From assembly GCA_013399305.1 (NCBI GenBank), contig VXAI01000035.1:133015-197014 (forward strand): DNA of 64,000 nt, written 5' to 3'. Origin of the DNA: Rostratula benghalensis (lineage: Eukaryota; Chordata; Aves; Charadriiformes; Rostratulidae). Positions 10,963 through 23,746 of the stretch are shown here, in pieces (the stretch's first letter is position 1; each line of letters starts with the position of its first letter). Both the position numbers and the translations under genes were made by a program. The notes beneath the pieces were generated by a model. The model was not told where the DNA came from and did not search any database. It was given only the letters and a program-made list of their open reading frames with translations.

Positions 10963-13718
10963 TTCATCTTTATTTATGCATATGCCAGTCCTTCTTTATA
11001 ATGTTGTCCCAGGGAGTAGTTTCTAGGTTATAAAGATTGTTGCCATGAAAAGAGATAATTGTAGTTCATGACCTGGAGGCCAAGGTAGTGCATAATAATG
11101 TTATTGTGCTCAGGGATGTACAGAGAGCTCTATAATGAGGGTGGAATGTAACCAAATACGGAATTCCAGCGTAAAGTCAACAATGCATTTTAAACAGAAA
11201 ATTCTAGCTATGCTATTAGAACTATGCCTCTGCCAGGATGTAATTACACAGAAAACCAAATTATATCACAAAAATCATAGCATTCTTGACATCAAGGGCC
11301 AAAAAGGTACTTTACCCCTGGAGTTTAACAGAACTGTGAACAATGGAAAGTTCTGTTGGAGGGTTGTTAGCCTGGGACTGAATCCTACCTTTGAGTGCAT
11401 AGTGCTTAACTCTTTCCTTCCCGCTTGAGCAATGTTTTCTGTCTTGCTCACCCCATAACTACATGCAATATCTGTCACATTTGATGCTGAAAACGATTTC
11501 CCTGTATAGTACTAAAATGTCCTAGTTATAACCCTTAAAATTATCTAAGAGAGAGTCTGGCTTAGTAACCTTTGAGCCTGCTGTTTCCAGAAGGCTTTGA
11601 CTCACCACACTGGATAAAGAGGCCTCAGGGATGCTTTGCTGGTTTTGGCAAGGACCACACTAAGAAACTAAACCAATTCCCACTTCTTCTCTTTACGGGT
11701 TGCAACTTCATTTTCTATTTTCAGCCTACTTTTGGAATAATGCTAGAGTGCCTTTTTTATACTCCAACATAGAGATAATAAGTTGCATCACATTAAGTTG
11801 GAGGCTGACGTGCTTTTTTTTTTTAAGGGTTGTTAAAAGTTTATGGGAATTTTGACTTAAAACTAGAGTCTACACCACGCTCCCAAGGGGAAAAGACAAG
11901 GCTCCTTTAAAACTTAGAAATGATGCTCCATTTGCATTGCATGGTATCTGAATATACTGGATTAAGTTGCTTTATGTGATGTTATGTGACTGAACGTAAC
12001 CAAGTATCACCATATGGTCCATAAAGTAACTTGTGAAATAGACTGGCTTTGCCCTGGGAATAGATGTTGCTCATTTCCAATACCCAAAATATTCTATGTC
12101 TAAATTGCTTGCAAGAAGTACAAGGGAGCTGGGCTGTACTTTGAGGCCAGTCCTGCAGCCAGACAGAATCCTGACACCAGTTCAGCTACAAAATGTACTT
12201 GTAGGTCAAAGGAACAATCTCTATCATGCTGACCGGTGTCTTTAGTGCTTCCCAGTTAAGATCTGTTCCATATATAAGAATGCTAAATTACTGTTCCTGG
12301 TTATGTTAAACTGAGCTCTATGAAAGCCATCAAGTTATTCTGAATAATCTCAGAACCCAGTTCTCCTACACATCTACCTCAAGGATAGAATAACCTGTTT
12401 GAAGTGATCCCAGTTCATTTCTCTGTAGCCTTAGTCCCTGTCTGCTGTCTTTGACAGCTCATTCCTTCACATTCTTTTGGAGTGTAGTTTAATCATGTAA
12501 AACTACACTAACACTTCTCAAATATTTCAGATCCCCACTGTTTCTTATTTGTCTCTTATAATAAGATTTGTAAATCCTAGAAGCTTTCAAGACAAACATT
12601 GAAAGACTCCATTAACATTCCCAGGTTTGTCATTTTTAGAAGCAGTTGGATATTTTGAAGTCACTGGATGTTACTAACCGTTGATCATAATTCCAAAGTT
12701 AGGACTCACATCATAATTACTTCAATATTCTGAATTAATCTGAATTTGGAGCCTGAGACCAGACATGGTCTCATGAAAAAATGCAGAAGTTTCAAATAGT
12801 GTATTCCCCAGGACTAAAGGAGACTTGGATCTAGAATTTTCGTTTGAAGCTTTTCCCAATATCTAAACTTTTTTTTTTATTATTTTGAAGAATAAATGGG
12901 CATAGCGGAATGGTAACAACATGCTCCTGTGAGAATAGAACTGAGCACATTGAGCAATTGATAGACAGGTGGCTCTCTTTTCTTTGTTCTTCATTGTCAA
13001 TAACACCCATGACATTCATATTTTAAAATAAATAAAAGGACAGAGAAAAAAGAATAAATAATTTAATCAGTGGATTAATCTAGTAATCTTATGGTAATAC
13101 TGGCAATAACCATTGTTGTTTTACAGCATGATGAATAGCGCTGTTTTGATTAAAGCTGCATGGAAAAAATTCACACTCTGGTTCTTAACAATCTTGATGA
13201 AAAAAGTTTTACTATCACATAGGTCCTTTCCCAGTTGCCTTTGAATTAAGTTACACTAGCTAGAAATCAATGGTTGGGTAGGTAAATCAAAAGGAGAGAT
13301 TTCTGATGAATGTCCAGAGGGAGTTCTATGTATTACAGGCTGTAACCCTATAGTTAAAAAGTGTAGTCTAAATTCAAATATTGCATCAACTACTTGTTGA
13401 CTCTGTTGAACAGTACCTTTTTATTACCTAGTAGATTTTTGGGAGGCATCCATAAAGATCTCAACCCCTGCTACAAGTATAAATCTAGAGGTGATGAATT
13501 TTATTTCATTATGGAGATTTAAGGCTTTAACAAAAAAAGAGAAAATTTAGTATTAATAATAAAGATCTCTGTAAATTTCCTAGGGAGTTACTTGACTATA
13601 TCATCTTGTGCAAGTTACTTCGTTCATAATCATTTTCATGTGCTTTTCAAAGACTGAACATCCATCTTTTCTATTTTGTTAAATAAGAGAGATTTTTTTG
13701 AGACTTATTTTACCTCAG
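10963..13718. other. Noncoding stretch, nothing assigned
   Basis: No recognisable gene or repeat. T11 at 11814-11824. Frames at 11135-11428 (plus) and 12831-13019 (minus) are short and featureless. Confidence 0.55.
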
Positions 13719-14050
13719 AGAATCACAGAATCATAGAATGCTATGGGTTGGAAGGCTCCTCTGGAGATTATGTAGTCCAATCCCCCTGCCAAAGCAGCTC
13801 CACCCAGAGCAGATTGCACAGGAACACGTCCAGGTGGGTTTTGAACGTCTCCAGAGATGGAGACTCCACCACCTCTCTGGGCAGCCTCTTCCAGGGCTCT
13901 GCCACCCTCAAAGTGAAATTCCTCCTCATGTTAGATGGAACTTCTTATGTTCAATTTTGTGCCCATTTCCTCTTGTCCTCTCACTGGGAACCACTGAAAA
14001 AAGGCTGGCCCCATGCTCTGGACACCCATCCTTTAAGTATTTATAGACAT
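13719..14050 (-). mobile_element. CR1 LINE 3' fragment, minus orientation
   Basis: Starts on the plus strand with AATCACAG AATCATAG, the complement of the CR1 tail octamers, then the GGGTTGGAAGG and CAATCCCCCTGCC blocks of the 3' UTR, then the end of ORF2. It is cut off at the 5' side near TATTTATAGACAT, so about 330 bases remain. The coding part is broken (see the pseudogene entry). It is closely related in structure to the copy at 41744-42078, so both likely descend from similar CR1 subfamilies. Confidence 0.95.
13804..14047 (-). pseudogene. CR1 ORF2 C-terminal remnant, frameshifted
   Basis: Minus-strand remnant of the extreme C-terminus of the CR1 ORF2 polyprotein (endonuclease/reverse transcriptase), the part downstream of the reverse transcriptase core. 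Recognisable landmarks are the RTRGNGHK motif, the KKFH motif and the [20 protein letters not shown] motif. The frame breaks near 13930-13936, where a one-base loss separates KKFHL from the following block. At the position where the copy at 41827-42078 has a TAG stop, this copy reads TGG (13804-13806). It cannot encode a working protein. Confidence 0.85.
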
Positions 14051-16256
14051 AGGCTCCAAAAGGAGCAGAGTGCCTGAATTACTTAGACATACATAACAGT
14101 GATGTGGACCAAATGTAATTGTCTTACCAGACACTGAATTCTTATCCACATCTGGTCCTAAAATGCAGTGATGAAATAGGAAGGAAAGAGAGGAATTAGA
14201 GATAAAGAAATGTAGGAATGGATGTTCATTCTTCAAGGTATGCATCAAAGCACTGATTACTATGTTCTTTTCACAGTATATTCCATGGTCTCTCAGTTTC
14301 TTCTGGAAATGTAATGTGAGGTGTACAGCAAACAAACAACCAAGCTCACAAGCAATTCAAAAAACCTTTGATCTTGTTATTTCATATCTAAAAATCCAAT
14401 AGTAAGACACTCCATGTGGTGGAAAAAAAATGGAAATAAAGTTTTTTTGACTTTCTTTCTTTGGACATCAGCTAGATCTTCTTTCTTCACTGTGACTGAT
14501 AACCATAGCTAAATCAGATTGAACACACACCAAGCACATTCAAGCCCTTTATTTTCAAGCTCACTGTTTCCCTCCAAGAAAGGGAGAAACTTCTCCATAT
14601 TATATTATTAAGGTGGAACTAACAGAAATGGTGCCTTTTTCCTGTCACACTGTACAGCAGACCAAGGATATGCAAATGATGAGACTATAGATTTATTTTT
14701 CTCTTATTTCATTGAATATGTACCTGCAAGGGACACAGGCACAGCCAGGATTATTCCCATAGAACAAGTTCATAAATTGCACATGTTCTGCACACATTGA
14801 ACATTCATCACTCCTTCCTTAGATTTTTTCCTCAGGTCTTTCATTTTATTTTTCTCTCCCCTCTGGCTTGCAAAAAATTGAGCCTTTCCTCCATAAAATA
14901 CTCACCTTCCCAAAATAAGAAAATAGAAGCTTCTGACAAGTGTATATCATTATGGTTTCAAGCTACATAAAATAATCCCAACATCTGTTTCTCTGTCAAT
15001 TTTCCAAACCCTAGCCTACTAATAATATGCTAGATGGATGCTAAAACCAGCTATCACACTATCTGAATGCTTCTGAAGAAATAATGCAATAGGATGTGTG
15101 GCAGCTTTTGTGACAACACGAAGTGAGGGTAAAAAAAAAAAAAAAAAATTGATGCAAAAAGAATCACAACAAGAAAGGAGCATATGCCATCAATAAGCAA
15201 ACATTAAAAGTAAATTCTAGAAAAATAATTTTGAGACCAGTAGTTTCTCTGAGCAGATTTGAGACATTCTGTTTTTGCAATTACATCACTTACAACATGG
15301 TTTTGAAATCATGGCTGACCAATGAGTTAACAGCTTGGTATAATTCTCTTTTTCTGATGTTTCTAATGCTTGGAGAGATGTTCTCTTGATTGACCTTGAC
15401 ATTTCACCCTGGATACTTGCATCCTGGACTGTTTTTTACCAGTGGGCAATCATTTCAGTGTTAGGATGTCAGCGGTGAAGGCTGTTGTCATGTAGTCATG
15501 CAAGAACACGTTAAGAACGTTCTGTTGCATTTGACCTTTGTAAATGGTTAGGAAACAATAGCTGGATTTGATAAAATAATTTTCCCTAACTATGCTGTTG
15601 CCATAGATGAAACAATAGGGAAACAGAGGCTGGAATAGCATCCATTTCTACACCAGACTCGAAAAAAGATCTTTCTTCTGCTTCGTCCATGTAACACGAC
15701 TAACAACTCTAAGTACCTAAGAACGCCAAACTGAATCAAACTGGAGACCCTGCTACTTCAGTATCCTACCTCCAATAATTCTAAGCAACTGAAAGAAGCA
15801 TATAAGTTCAGAACAAATAGACAGGTAGACAGTGATAGCTTCTCCCAACTTGGAAGAATTAATCTTATTTTCCACTCATCCTTTTTGCACAATTTAATGT
15901 GAAATGTGAGTGTCATCTGCAGCTGCCTCATTACTCTTCACCGACTCTGCATCTAACTTTGAATTTTAAATTACGCATTCCCCTATAACCCTAATACCTC
16001 CCTTTGTCTATAACTAGCTTTATGAATGAAGGCACAGTGATTAAATTACGGTGATGACATGTCTGCATTGATTTCTTTGCTATGCATTGTGCTATATGAC
16101 AGGGTTTGTTATCTAGAGCCTCTCAGGATGCTAGTTGTCTGAAATAATCTTGCAAAAAAAAGTTTAATTTTTAATGATAGAATTCTAAGTATCAAAACAT
16201 AGCAGAGAATGGAAAAAAAATTGAATGAAGTAGCAAACTTTTATGATAGAACACTT
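14051..16256. other. Noncoding stretch with A18 tract
   Basis: No gene recognised. A18 at 15131-15148 with no identifiable retrotransposon 3' end in front. Short frames only (for example minus 14033-14335 and 15450-15641), without family features. Confidence 0.55.
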
Positions 16257-16470
16257 TCTAATTACAATAACGCACTCCAGGGCTCAAATTATCAAATGAT
16301 AATTTACACCTAGGTGATTTGACAGCACTCGGCCTTTGGCCTTCTGCCTAACAACACAATAGGCGTAAATCATTACCAAGTGATTCACACCCTGTCATGT
16401 CTTGTTGCTTAATTAATTTGTCTAAAAGGCTTTCCATGAGAACTTATAGCAAATGCCTTTGTTGTACTTC
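16257..16470. promoter_or_regulatory. Candidate conserved noncoding element
   Basis: About 210 bases with dense AT-core motifs: a perfect palindrome at 16286-16305, TAGGTGATTTGACAG, CAAGTGATTCACACC and GCTTAATTAATTTG. A paired motif GGCCTTTGGCCTTCTGCC sits in the middle. This texture is typical of vertebrate developmental enhancers. No conservation data are available to me, so the call rests on motif density alone. Confidence 0.3.
16286..16305. repeat. Perfect 9-bp-arm palindrome
   Basis: AAATTATCA, a two-base AA centre, then TGATAATTT: an exact inverted repeat of 20 bases. It could serve as a symmetric homeodomain-type binding site. As DNA cruciform the loop is too tight to matter. Confidence 0.85.
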
Positions 16471-18989
16471 TTTTAGTAAGGGGGTCAGTTACCTGCCCTC
16501 TCTGTCATTCTCAGCTCTGCTGCCTGTGTTTTAAGTGTCCAGCAAATTTTTGCTTTTACCACGCAGTTATTTAATTTATGCTTGCATTTTATGGTCTCTT
16601 CTTTTAGGTGAGTTCATCTGTTCTATGGCTGCTGTATGAGTGGACCCATAGATGGAGGTTAAACTCATGCTGAGATTATGACTGCAGAGAGCCTGGAACA
16701 ATTGATCTTATGGGTCACTGGAAAATTGCAGTCAAGCAGTTAAGATGTTATTTTTGTTAACTAGTAACTGTACGTTTACTCAAGCAGGAATATCAGCCAA
16801 GTATATAATCACAGAACAAGCAAAGCTATATTGTTGAGGTAGACATTAAGTATTTTGAATATAAATAATGTTTAGTGTACGCTTGCAATGATCCAATACT
16901 AAACTCCATCAGTGTTGTGAAGAATAGTAAGGCTGAAGGTACAAAAAAGGAGTTAAAGCAAATTGATGGAGAACATATTTACTGATAGCCATTAGACAGG
17001 ATGGCCCAGCTGCAACCTCACGTCCTTAAACTATTCATTGTTGAAAAGCAGAAGGATTACACAATGGGGAGGTCATACCAGTGCTGCTTGGACACTCTAC
17101 TTTTAGAATTCACTTCTGACTCCTTTAGGAGGGAGGATTCTAGGTTAGACACACTAAACATGCAGGAAGGTTTATCTTATGTTCTTATGACACTGATAGC
17201 CAGAATTTCCCAAGGACTTTTTTTTTTTTTTTCTTGAAAAGGAAAAGGAATTACAAGAAATGGCAATCTTTTTCTAGGTGTTTACTCAGGACTAACAAAC
17301 CCTACCCAGTCCACCCCAAATGCTCCTTTTACCAAAACAGGTCACTTATCACACAGGCTGCCTCTCCAGGGAATACGGGTATAAACAATATGTGGCTACT
17401 CTTTGCATCCAGAATAGTCACTGTTGGAAGATGCTCAGGATCTGGAATGATGAGCATGGTACAAAACTGAAGGCAGGAGCCATAAAGACGTGACAATGAA
17501 GGCAAGGGAAAAGATGAAGATCAGAATTACTTAAACAATGGTCTCTTAAGGAAAAGAACATCTGTGGTAGTTTTATTCTAATTTATCCTTGTTCTAAATG
17601 CTGGGCTTTTTAAATAAAATCATTGCTCTTGTAAATGGAAAAAATAAAAAAGTTGAATTACACAGTGAGTGAAATGGCTTTCACTCAAAAGGTGAAGTAC
17701 TTTAAGTATTCTTGCAACAACAGGTGTAGCAGGATGGCCAGCAATCCACCAGTGTGCCTCCAGCACCTCTAATAGGACACAATGATGAGCTGACTTCATG
17801 ATCATTCAAACACTTGGTCTTTCTCACTTTGACTATCACCTAGAACTAAGCAAATATTTAATGGTAACTTGCTTGTTTTCATTTCACTTTATTGATTGCA
17901 ATGTTTTCCATGATGAGAAGATGATTTCGCTCAGTCTTTGTCTCATGGCTGAACAGTAATTGGGATGGAAAGTGTCCTTGAATTATCACAAGCTATGGAA
18001 CTGTTGTATGGAACAGGCCACATGGAGGTTTTTAATGTCTGTGCAGGTGAATGCAGAATCAAGGTTTGGTCCAAGTAGCATTGTTTTTCTTGGATACATC
18101 TGCAATTCTTGTTAGACATTATATTTTGGGAAATCATCAAAGTAAACTCCACTGCCAGATTATTGCAGGCAAAAGAATGGATGCAACTTCAAGAAAGCAG
18201 AAATCAGCTAACCATCTGAATAGCTGTAGAAATCTATGAAATTTTCATTTCTATCTTCAGATGGGACACCCTCCCAGACACACAGAGCAGCACTGAAAGT
18301 CCCACTTCTAAGGAAGTAAATCAACATAGAGCATGTATTTTTGCTTAAGAGCTTACAACTTGCAACTGAGAGTTGAAAGCCTTTTAATCTCAAAGCTACC
18401 CCACAGCTCTTACTTGATTATCAATGCTATTAATATAAGTAACAAAACAGTGCTAGAAATGCAAAAAACAGCCAGAAGATGACATTTAGATTGCATTTTT
18501 CTCTTTGAAAATGAAAGCTCACTACCTGCAACCTACCTTCTTTCAAAATAAACACCTCTAAACAACAGAAATTCACTTAACTTCTTTGACAACTAAAGGA
18601 GAGGAAGGCAACCCAGAATCCGGGCAGTATGGAACTTGATTCCATGAGAATATAAATTGTTTCCTTTAATACAGTTTCCAAATTAAGAATACTCTCTGAG
18701 AATATCCCGTATCAACGTTACTTTCTTTCTAATACTTAAAAATGCAACTATTTCTTAACTCAAATTTCAGATTAACACACTTCCATCTTTTCCTCTCTAT
18801 GTTCATTTGCCCTGTCAATAGCAAATAGAGTTTTTATCTTTCCACTTATCTGAGACTGAGTTTCCTGGTAAAAGCACAGTTTTATGTGCACTTGTGTAAT
18901 TGTAAAATCAAGATGTTTATGTCAGAATTGGGCATTCTCTCTCTTACAAGTGTGTTGACTGTAATTATGTAAGGGTGACTGGTACATAG
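16471..18989. other. Noncoding stretch with T15 tract
   Basis: No gene recognised. T15 at 17218-17232 splits two short plus-strand frames (17001-17237 and 17234-17470) that show no family features. Confidence 0.55.
17218..17232. repeat. T15 homopolymer
   Basis: An uninterrupted T run. No recognisable minus-strand retroelement tail adjoins it. Confidence 0.85.
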
Positions 18990-19101
18990 ACGTGGTGCTT
19001 AGGGACATGGTTCAGTGATGGTTTTTGTCAGTGTTAAGTTGATGATTGGATTCCATGATCTCCAAGGTCACTTCCAACCTCAGTGATTCTATGGTTCTGT
19101 A
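18990..19101 (+). mobile_element. CR1-type 3' end, older variant
   Basis: CGTGGTGCTTAGGGACATGG starts a block seen in avian CR1-type 3' ends. It is followed by the TTGGATTCCATGATCTCCAAGG equivalent of the CR1 GATGATCT motif, then TTCCAACCTCAGTGATTCTATGG and a decayed octamer tail. It differs from the other copies in the first 50 bases, so it belongs to a different CR1 subfamily or a CR1-tailed nonautonomous element. Plus orientation, no coding part. Confidence 0.75.
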
Positions 19102-21810
19102 TCTTCAAATGGTCATTGTTGTCTTTGTAGCCATTTGCTGCGGAGCATCATGGGGGCTCTTTGTGTGCCTTGTTCTGCACAATGGAAAGGATGCTGAGAA
19201 GTAATAGATACTAAAGCCAAATGTGCAGTAGATTGCTTTGAAGTAGCAGGGGATTGTAGCAGCTAAGAGTGTTACTAAACCTGCTTTCATTCAATACTGA
19301 TAAACAAGCTCATAGAACTGACATAATTTTTCAGGCAGTTAAGGAATATATACCCTGAAGGCTGTACATAATGTAGATGTGCTAAGTAATGCAGTTCATT
19401 TGTCTAGACCTAATCACAGTGACGCTTGGACGAAAGGTATTGAAGTAATTTCAGGTTGTGAAGTGCATGGTTTTGGTGTTTGCTTGTCCACGAAAAGAAA
19501 AAAAAAAGATATGAAGGTCACTCCATAAAGGAATTCAGAAGTAGGTCTTTGGAAAGGTAAGATCTAGTGAAGGAGTGGTAATGAGTAATGGGGGGACAGA
19601 ACTGGGTGTCAGATTTTATTAGGCAGTACAGCTGTATCACAAAGAGGAGAAAAGAACAAGCTCAGAACTTGAGCAGTCAAGAAACCAAAATTTTCTTAGG
19701 TTAGCAATAGCTTTTCCAAGAAAGTAATGGCTGTAAAAAGATCATTAATATTTTGAAGGAATAGTAGGAAAAATTGCCTCCTGCTTCCGACAATTTCTTG
19801 TTTACCACATTGCCAAATATTTAGCTTGTTTGGTGACCTTGTATACAAGTAGCCAGTTCAATCAAAGGTTTAAGAATAGTCACCTGATAATGGAGGAGAG
19901 GGCAGGTGAAGACTCCTCCTAAGCAGTCAGGTGAGCAGGTCATGTTTTACCACTGTTAAATATCTTTGCATTTAGCAGTGATCTCCATGAACACCAGCCA
20001 GCCCAAATGATCTGCTGTGCTCAAGAGTGGCATCCCTAGTTACTGAGATCAGCTGTTTCATCTGAAGGAGGCCCAGACCATGCAAATACAGAATATTGCA
20101 CAGAACATGCAGATAAGCATAGTGATGACTTCACAGGTGGTTGTATGGAGATCTAGCCGTTCCTTTCATTCTTGTTATTTAAGAAAAAGGGAGCTAATTC
20201 AGTGTCATTTCATCTTCTAAAACCGTTGGAAAAGTACCCAGGAGTCTGGCTATCAAGTTAAAAAGAAACTTTATGGGGACCACCCAGAATCTGTCCTTGG
20301 GTATTAAGGGCAACAGAGCCTTAATGAAAGATTAATGAAAGATTTTCTTTTTTCCTTGTTGTTGTCTTAAACTTTAAAAAGAAAGGAGAACCCTTTAAGC
20401 ACTTACACAGCTGCTCAGGCACTAACTTGCTCTGTTAGTCAGCTTAGCCCACACTCTCTGGCTTCCCATATCTGAATGCTGAGCTATCCTGTAGTAACAC
20501 TGGGTTACCAAAACATGAGGCTACTTTTACTTAAAAAAAAAAAGGTCTGGGTGGTAGGATTTTGAAGATTTGTATCTTTCCTGCAACTGACGTACTTATT
20601 CTTGGCCTTAATAAATGCATTGAAAGTTAGAGTAAACTGCAGGAACTTGTTTATTTCTTTGAATTCTGAAACCCTGTTTCTTGCATGGATTTCTTCTCAC
20701 TTCACAGAATGCTCTGAACATAAAGCAATAAACGCTCTGTCTTTAAAACAACAGCCAAGTGGCTGTTTTCTTTATTCTGTTTCTGAATTCTGATGATACC
20801 TATTTTGCAAGTGCACTGAGTCAACCATAAAAAGGCAATTAAAACAAAGCAGTCTATATTGAAAAATGGAAGATGACAGTCTATTTAGGGAGACTCTCCT
20901 TTTGATTTTTTAAGTATAAGGCTAAGTTTCTACTTGTTAGACCAAATTTTACTATTTTTACACCCATTGAGTTAATAAAGGCAGTGCAACTGTAGAACTG
21001 CAATTGAATTTCACAAGAGTGACATGGCACAGTCAAAAGGATTAGCTTGTAAATCCTCTGTAAAGACTATATACAGGACAGTGAAAAAAATACTCTTAAC
21101 AATGTCAAAACAGAATGCAATGTTTGAGTGATAACAGGGCCTCCATAATTTTTTTCAGTTTGAACAGAAATTCTGCATCGGAAGTACCCTTTAAGATTCA
21201 TCAATCCTCTGGGGACTCATTCCCCACATTAGGACCCAGGATATTCCAGTTTACAAGGAAGCCTTGCAAAAAGAGAAGATTCGTGCAGCATGACCCAAAT
21301 GTGACATGAGAGCTGAGCCTGACCTCTGAATCCTATCCAGATCCCTATCACCAGGACTGCTCTGGCTCTGGACGCTTTTGATTAGGAGATTTATCCTAAG
21401 GTTTAGGATAAATATTTTTCCTGCTCTTCCATTCTAATTTTTCTCATGGCACCATTGTAGAATTAGAAGCTGAAAGAGTTCATTCGATGCAAATGCTTTA
21501 CAAGCACCTCCAAATTGTGATCATACCAAATTTGCATGCCTGCCATCTGCACATAAAAATGTTGTCTTTGCTCCAGTGAAGCTGACTTGCTGAACTTACA
21601 GCTTCTAGATTTGGACATCTCTGCACCATTGCACGGTTATTTGTGTAAACACAGACAATAGGAATAGCAGCAGCTGCGCATGTCCATCTGAGGGCAGAAT
21701 GCACTCTTAATCTTTAATAATAATGGTGTCAGTGTGTAACATTTAAACAAGCCTTTTCACCTTCAAAGTCCTCCGCAGGCACAGGGATTTGCCCAATCTC
21801 TCTCTGTTGT
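19102..21810. other. Noncoding stretch, nothing assigned
   Basis: No recognisable gene. A short tandem duplication (TTAATGAAAGA twice) lies at 20321-20342. An AATAAA within 20720-20740 has no associated gene. Confidence 0.55.
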
Positions 21811-21906
21811 GGGTATTGTTAGTATCATTTTATAGAAACAGTTAGGGGAGAAAGGAAAACAATGTGATTTGCCCAGGGCCAGTAGCGGGATCGCTAGCAG
21901 GGAGGT
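21811..21906 (-). mobile_element. Ancient MIR-like SINE, minus orientation
   Basis: The order of motifs follows the complement of the MIR core: ATCATTTTATAGAAACAGTTAGGGGAGAAAGG (MIR: tattttacagatgaggaaac...), then GTGATTTGCCCAGGGCCAGTAGC (MIR: cttgcccaaggtcacacagcta), then a GGGATC block. The copy is strongly diverged, as expected for an element that predates the bird radiation. Assignment rests on my recall of the MIR consensus. Confidence 0.55.
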
Positions 21907-22079
21907 TATTATGAATTGGCATTACCTGCAGACTTCCTTTACAGACCATCAGACAGAATAGTATATGAACATGTGTTCAAAGAACCACAAAAGAGAGCTG
22001 TGATTCTCCTTCCCTAAGAATTTTCAAGGATATATCCCAACCATTAACCTCTCTAACGAGAAAAAGAGGGAATATTTAA
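21907..22079. other. Noncoding spacer
   Basis: Unassigned sequence between the MIR-like remnant and the next candidate conserved block. Confidence 0.5.
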
Positions 22080-22340
22080 GTGGTGAAAGTCACACGGAAT
22101 TCTCCTGTTGGTAATTCAGGGTGTCGCTCAGTGTGTCGTGATGTAGATTGGATTGATTTGTTACAGAAAAGTGCAGCATACTGCAGTGAAAGTGAAATAT
22201 CACCTGGGTTTTGCTCCACTGCACGTTGATTCAAACCGCATTGAATTAAACTGCAACAATCTAGAGGCTTTGTATCAAGCCACCCTCCCATAAATGTACA
22301 ATCCATCTTTTTATTTTTAAGGGAGCCCCTTTTCATAGGA
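22080..22340. promoter_or_regulatory. Candidate conserved noncoding element
   Basis: Retains about five CpGs in an AT-rich setting (CACACGG, TGTCGCTC, TGTCGTGA, GCACGTTG, AACCGCAT) and carries ATTGATTTG, TTGATTCAAACC and GAATTAAACTGC motifs. A minus-strand open frame of 100 codons covers it (22076-22378) but shows no protein family, and open frames over noncoding constrained DNA are common. Inference only. Confidence 0.25.
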
Positions 22341-22907
22341 GCAAACTCCTGTGCAAAGACTGAAATGCAAAAGAGCACTGAAACTGTATTGCAGTAGCTG
22401 AAATACTAAAGCGCTGCATCCTGCATTGCACCTCTCTCAGACACATCACATGTTTTTGTTCTAAGCTTTGGGGAATAATGTGGACAAAAAGCCTTTTCAA
22501 AAGCAGGGAATAAAAATGGTCTTATTTGAAATTTGAGTATAATAGCTGAAAAAAAGCGCCACCCTCATCTTTATTAGCCTGCTATTCAATCCACATGAAG
22601 TGAAGACATCATAACACTGCTATTATCACCCCACTGGACGTGAAATGGTAATAAATGGAAAGAAACACATTAGGTACTGAGAGACCCCATCCTGCCATGC
22701 ACTGAGCTGCTTATTCCAAGCCAGGAGTCCTTTTAGCTCTCCCAGACCTCAGTGTGAAACTTTGGCTCTCCAGAGCTAATGCAGAGTACTCTTTATTTTA
22801 AAAATCTAGGACAGGTGTATTGAAACATACTTTTGAAAAGAAACATTTGCTACATATATTTAACCTATTTTCTTTTTTTTTTTTCTCTCCTCACATCTCA
22901 TCTTAAC

Positions 22908-22941
22908 CTGGCAATATAAATATCTCATCTGGCAATATAAA
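22908..22941. repeat. 13-bp direct repeat
   Basis: CTGGCAATATAAA occurs at 22908-22920 and again at 22929-22941, with TATCTCAT between; ATCTCATC also precedes the first copy. This looks like a local tandem duplication with a small deletion. Confidence 0.9.
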
Positions 22942-23721
22942 GTATAGCAGCTGAACACTATGTGAAAAATAAAAATTATGTCTATTTTGTCTAGGTTTTG
23001 TAAATTGTGTAAGGTTAAAGATTTTTCTGCAGGAGAGAAGCACATTATCCATCCAGACACGTATTTGCACGTATATTCTAATGTAAAAAAAATAATCTCA
23101 ACAGACTCTTTTAAGTTCCTAATGTGAATAAATACAAAGTAGACACATATTACTCCAGCAGTATAATTTTGACTGGAAAGATGTGAAGCTTTGTTGTTTG
23201 GTTTTTTTCCCTAATGAACTACAGCTCATGCTAGCAATCTTACCATCCAGAGTGCTGTTGATTTTTCCCTTGTTCTTTATTTATAGGAGAGAGCTATAGG
23301 CATACCACTCACCCTCTAATATTCCTAGAGAAATGGCAACCATCTGGGTGCTGGGGTGGGTGCACCAAGCCCTAGGGTGCCTTTAGCCAGTTCACTTGAA
23401 AATCTCGAGTCTGTCCTGTCCTATCACCCAGCAGCAATGGAACATTTGTTCCCCGAAGGGCCGGCACGCTGCCAGCAGCAGGTGTTAGGCTGTCCTCTGG
23501 GATGAAGGCAGCCGGCATGAGCACTGATGTGTGCCTGTGACAAGATGTTGCAAATCTGCTCTCATAGCGACGGTGACAGCATCTGGGACAGTGTTGTGAG
23601 TCACCATTCTGTAACCATTAAAAACCAGTTGCCGTTCCTTTCGTGATAATAAATTAAAATATCATTCCAAAGTGTGCTGGTCTCGGGGAGAAAATGAAAG
23701 GATGCACGTAGGGATAAACAC

Positions 23722-23746
23722 GTGTGTGTGCTCTCACACACACACA
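23722..23746. repeat. GT/CA microsatellite hairpin
   Basis: GTGTGTGTG at 23722-23730, spacer CTCT, then CACACACACACA at 23735-23746. The arms are exact complements over nine bases, so a short microsatellite has become an inverted repeat. Confidence 0.85.

Noticed and set aside
13676..14077. Plus-strand frames of 133 and 102 codons.
   Set aside because: They are antisense readings of a minus-orientation CR1 fragment.
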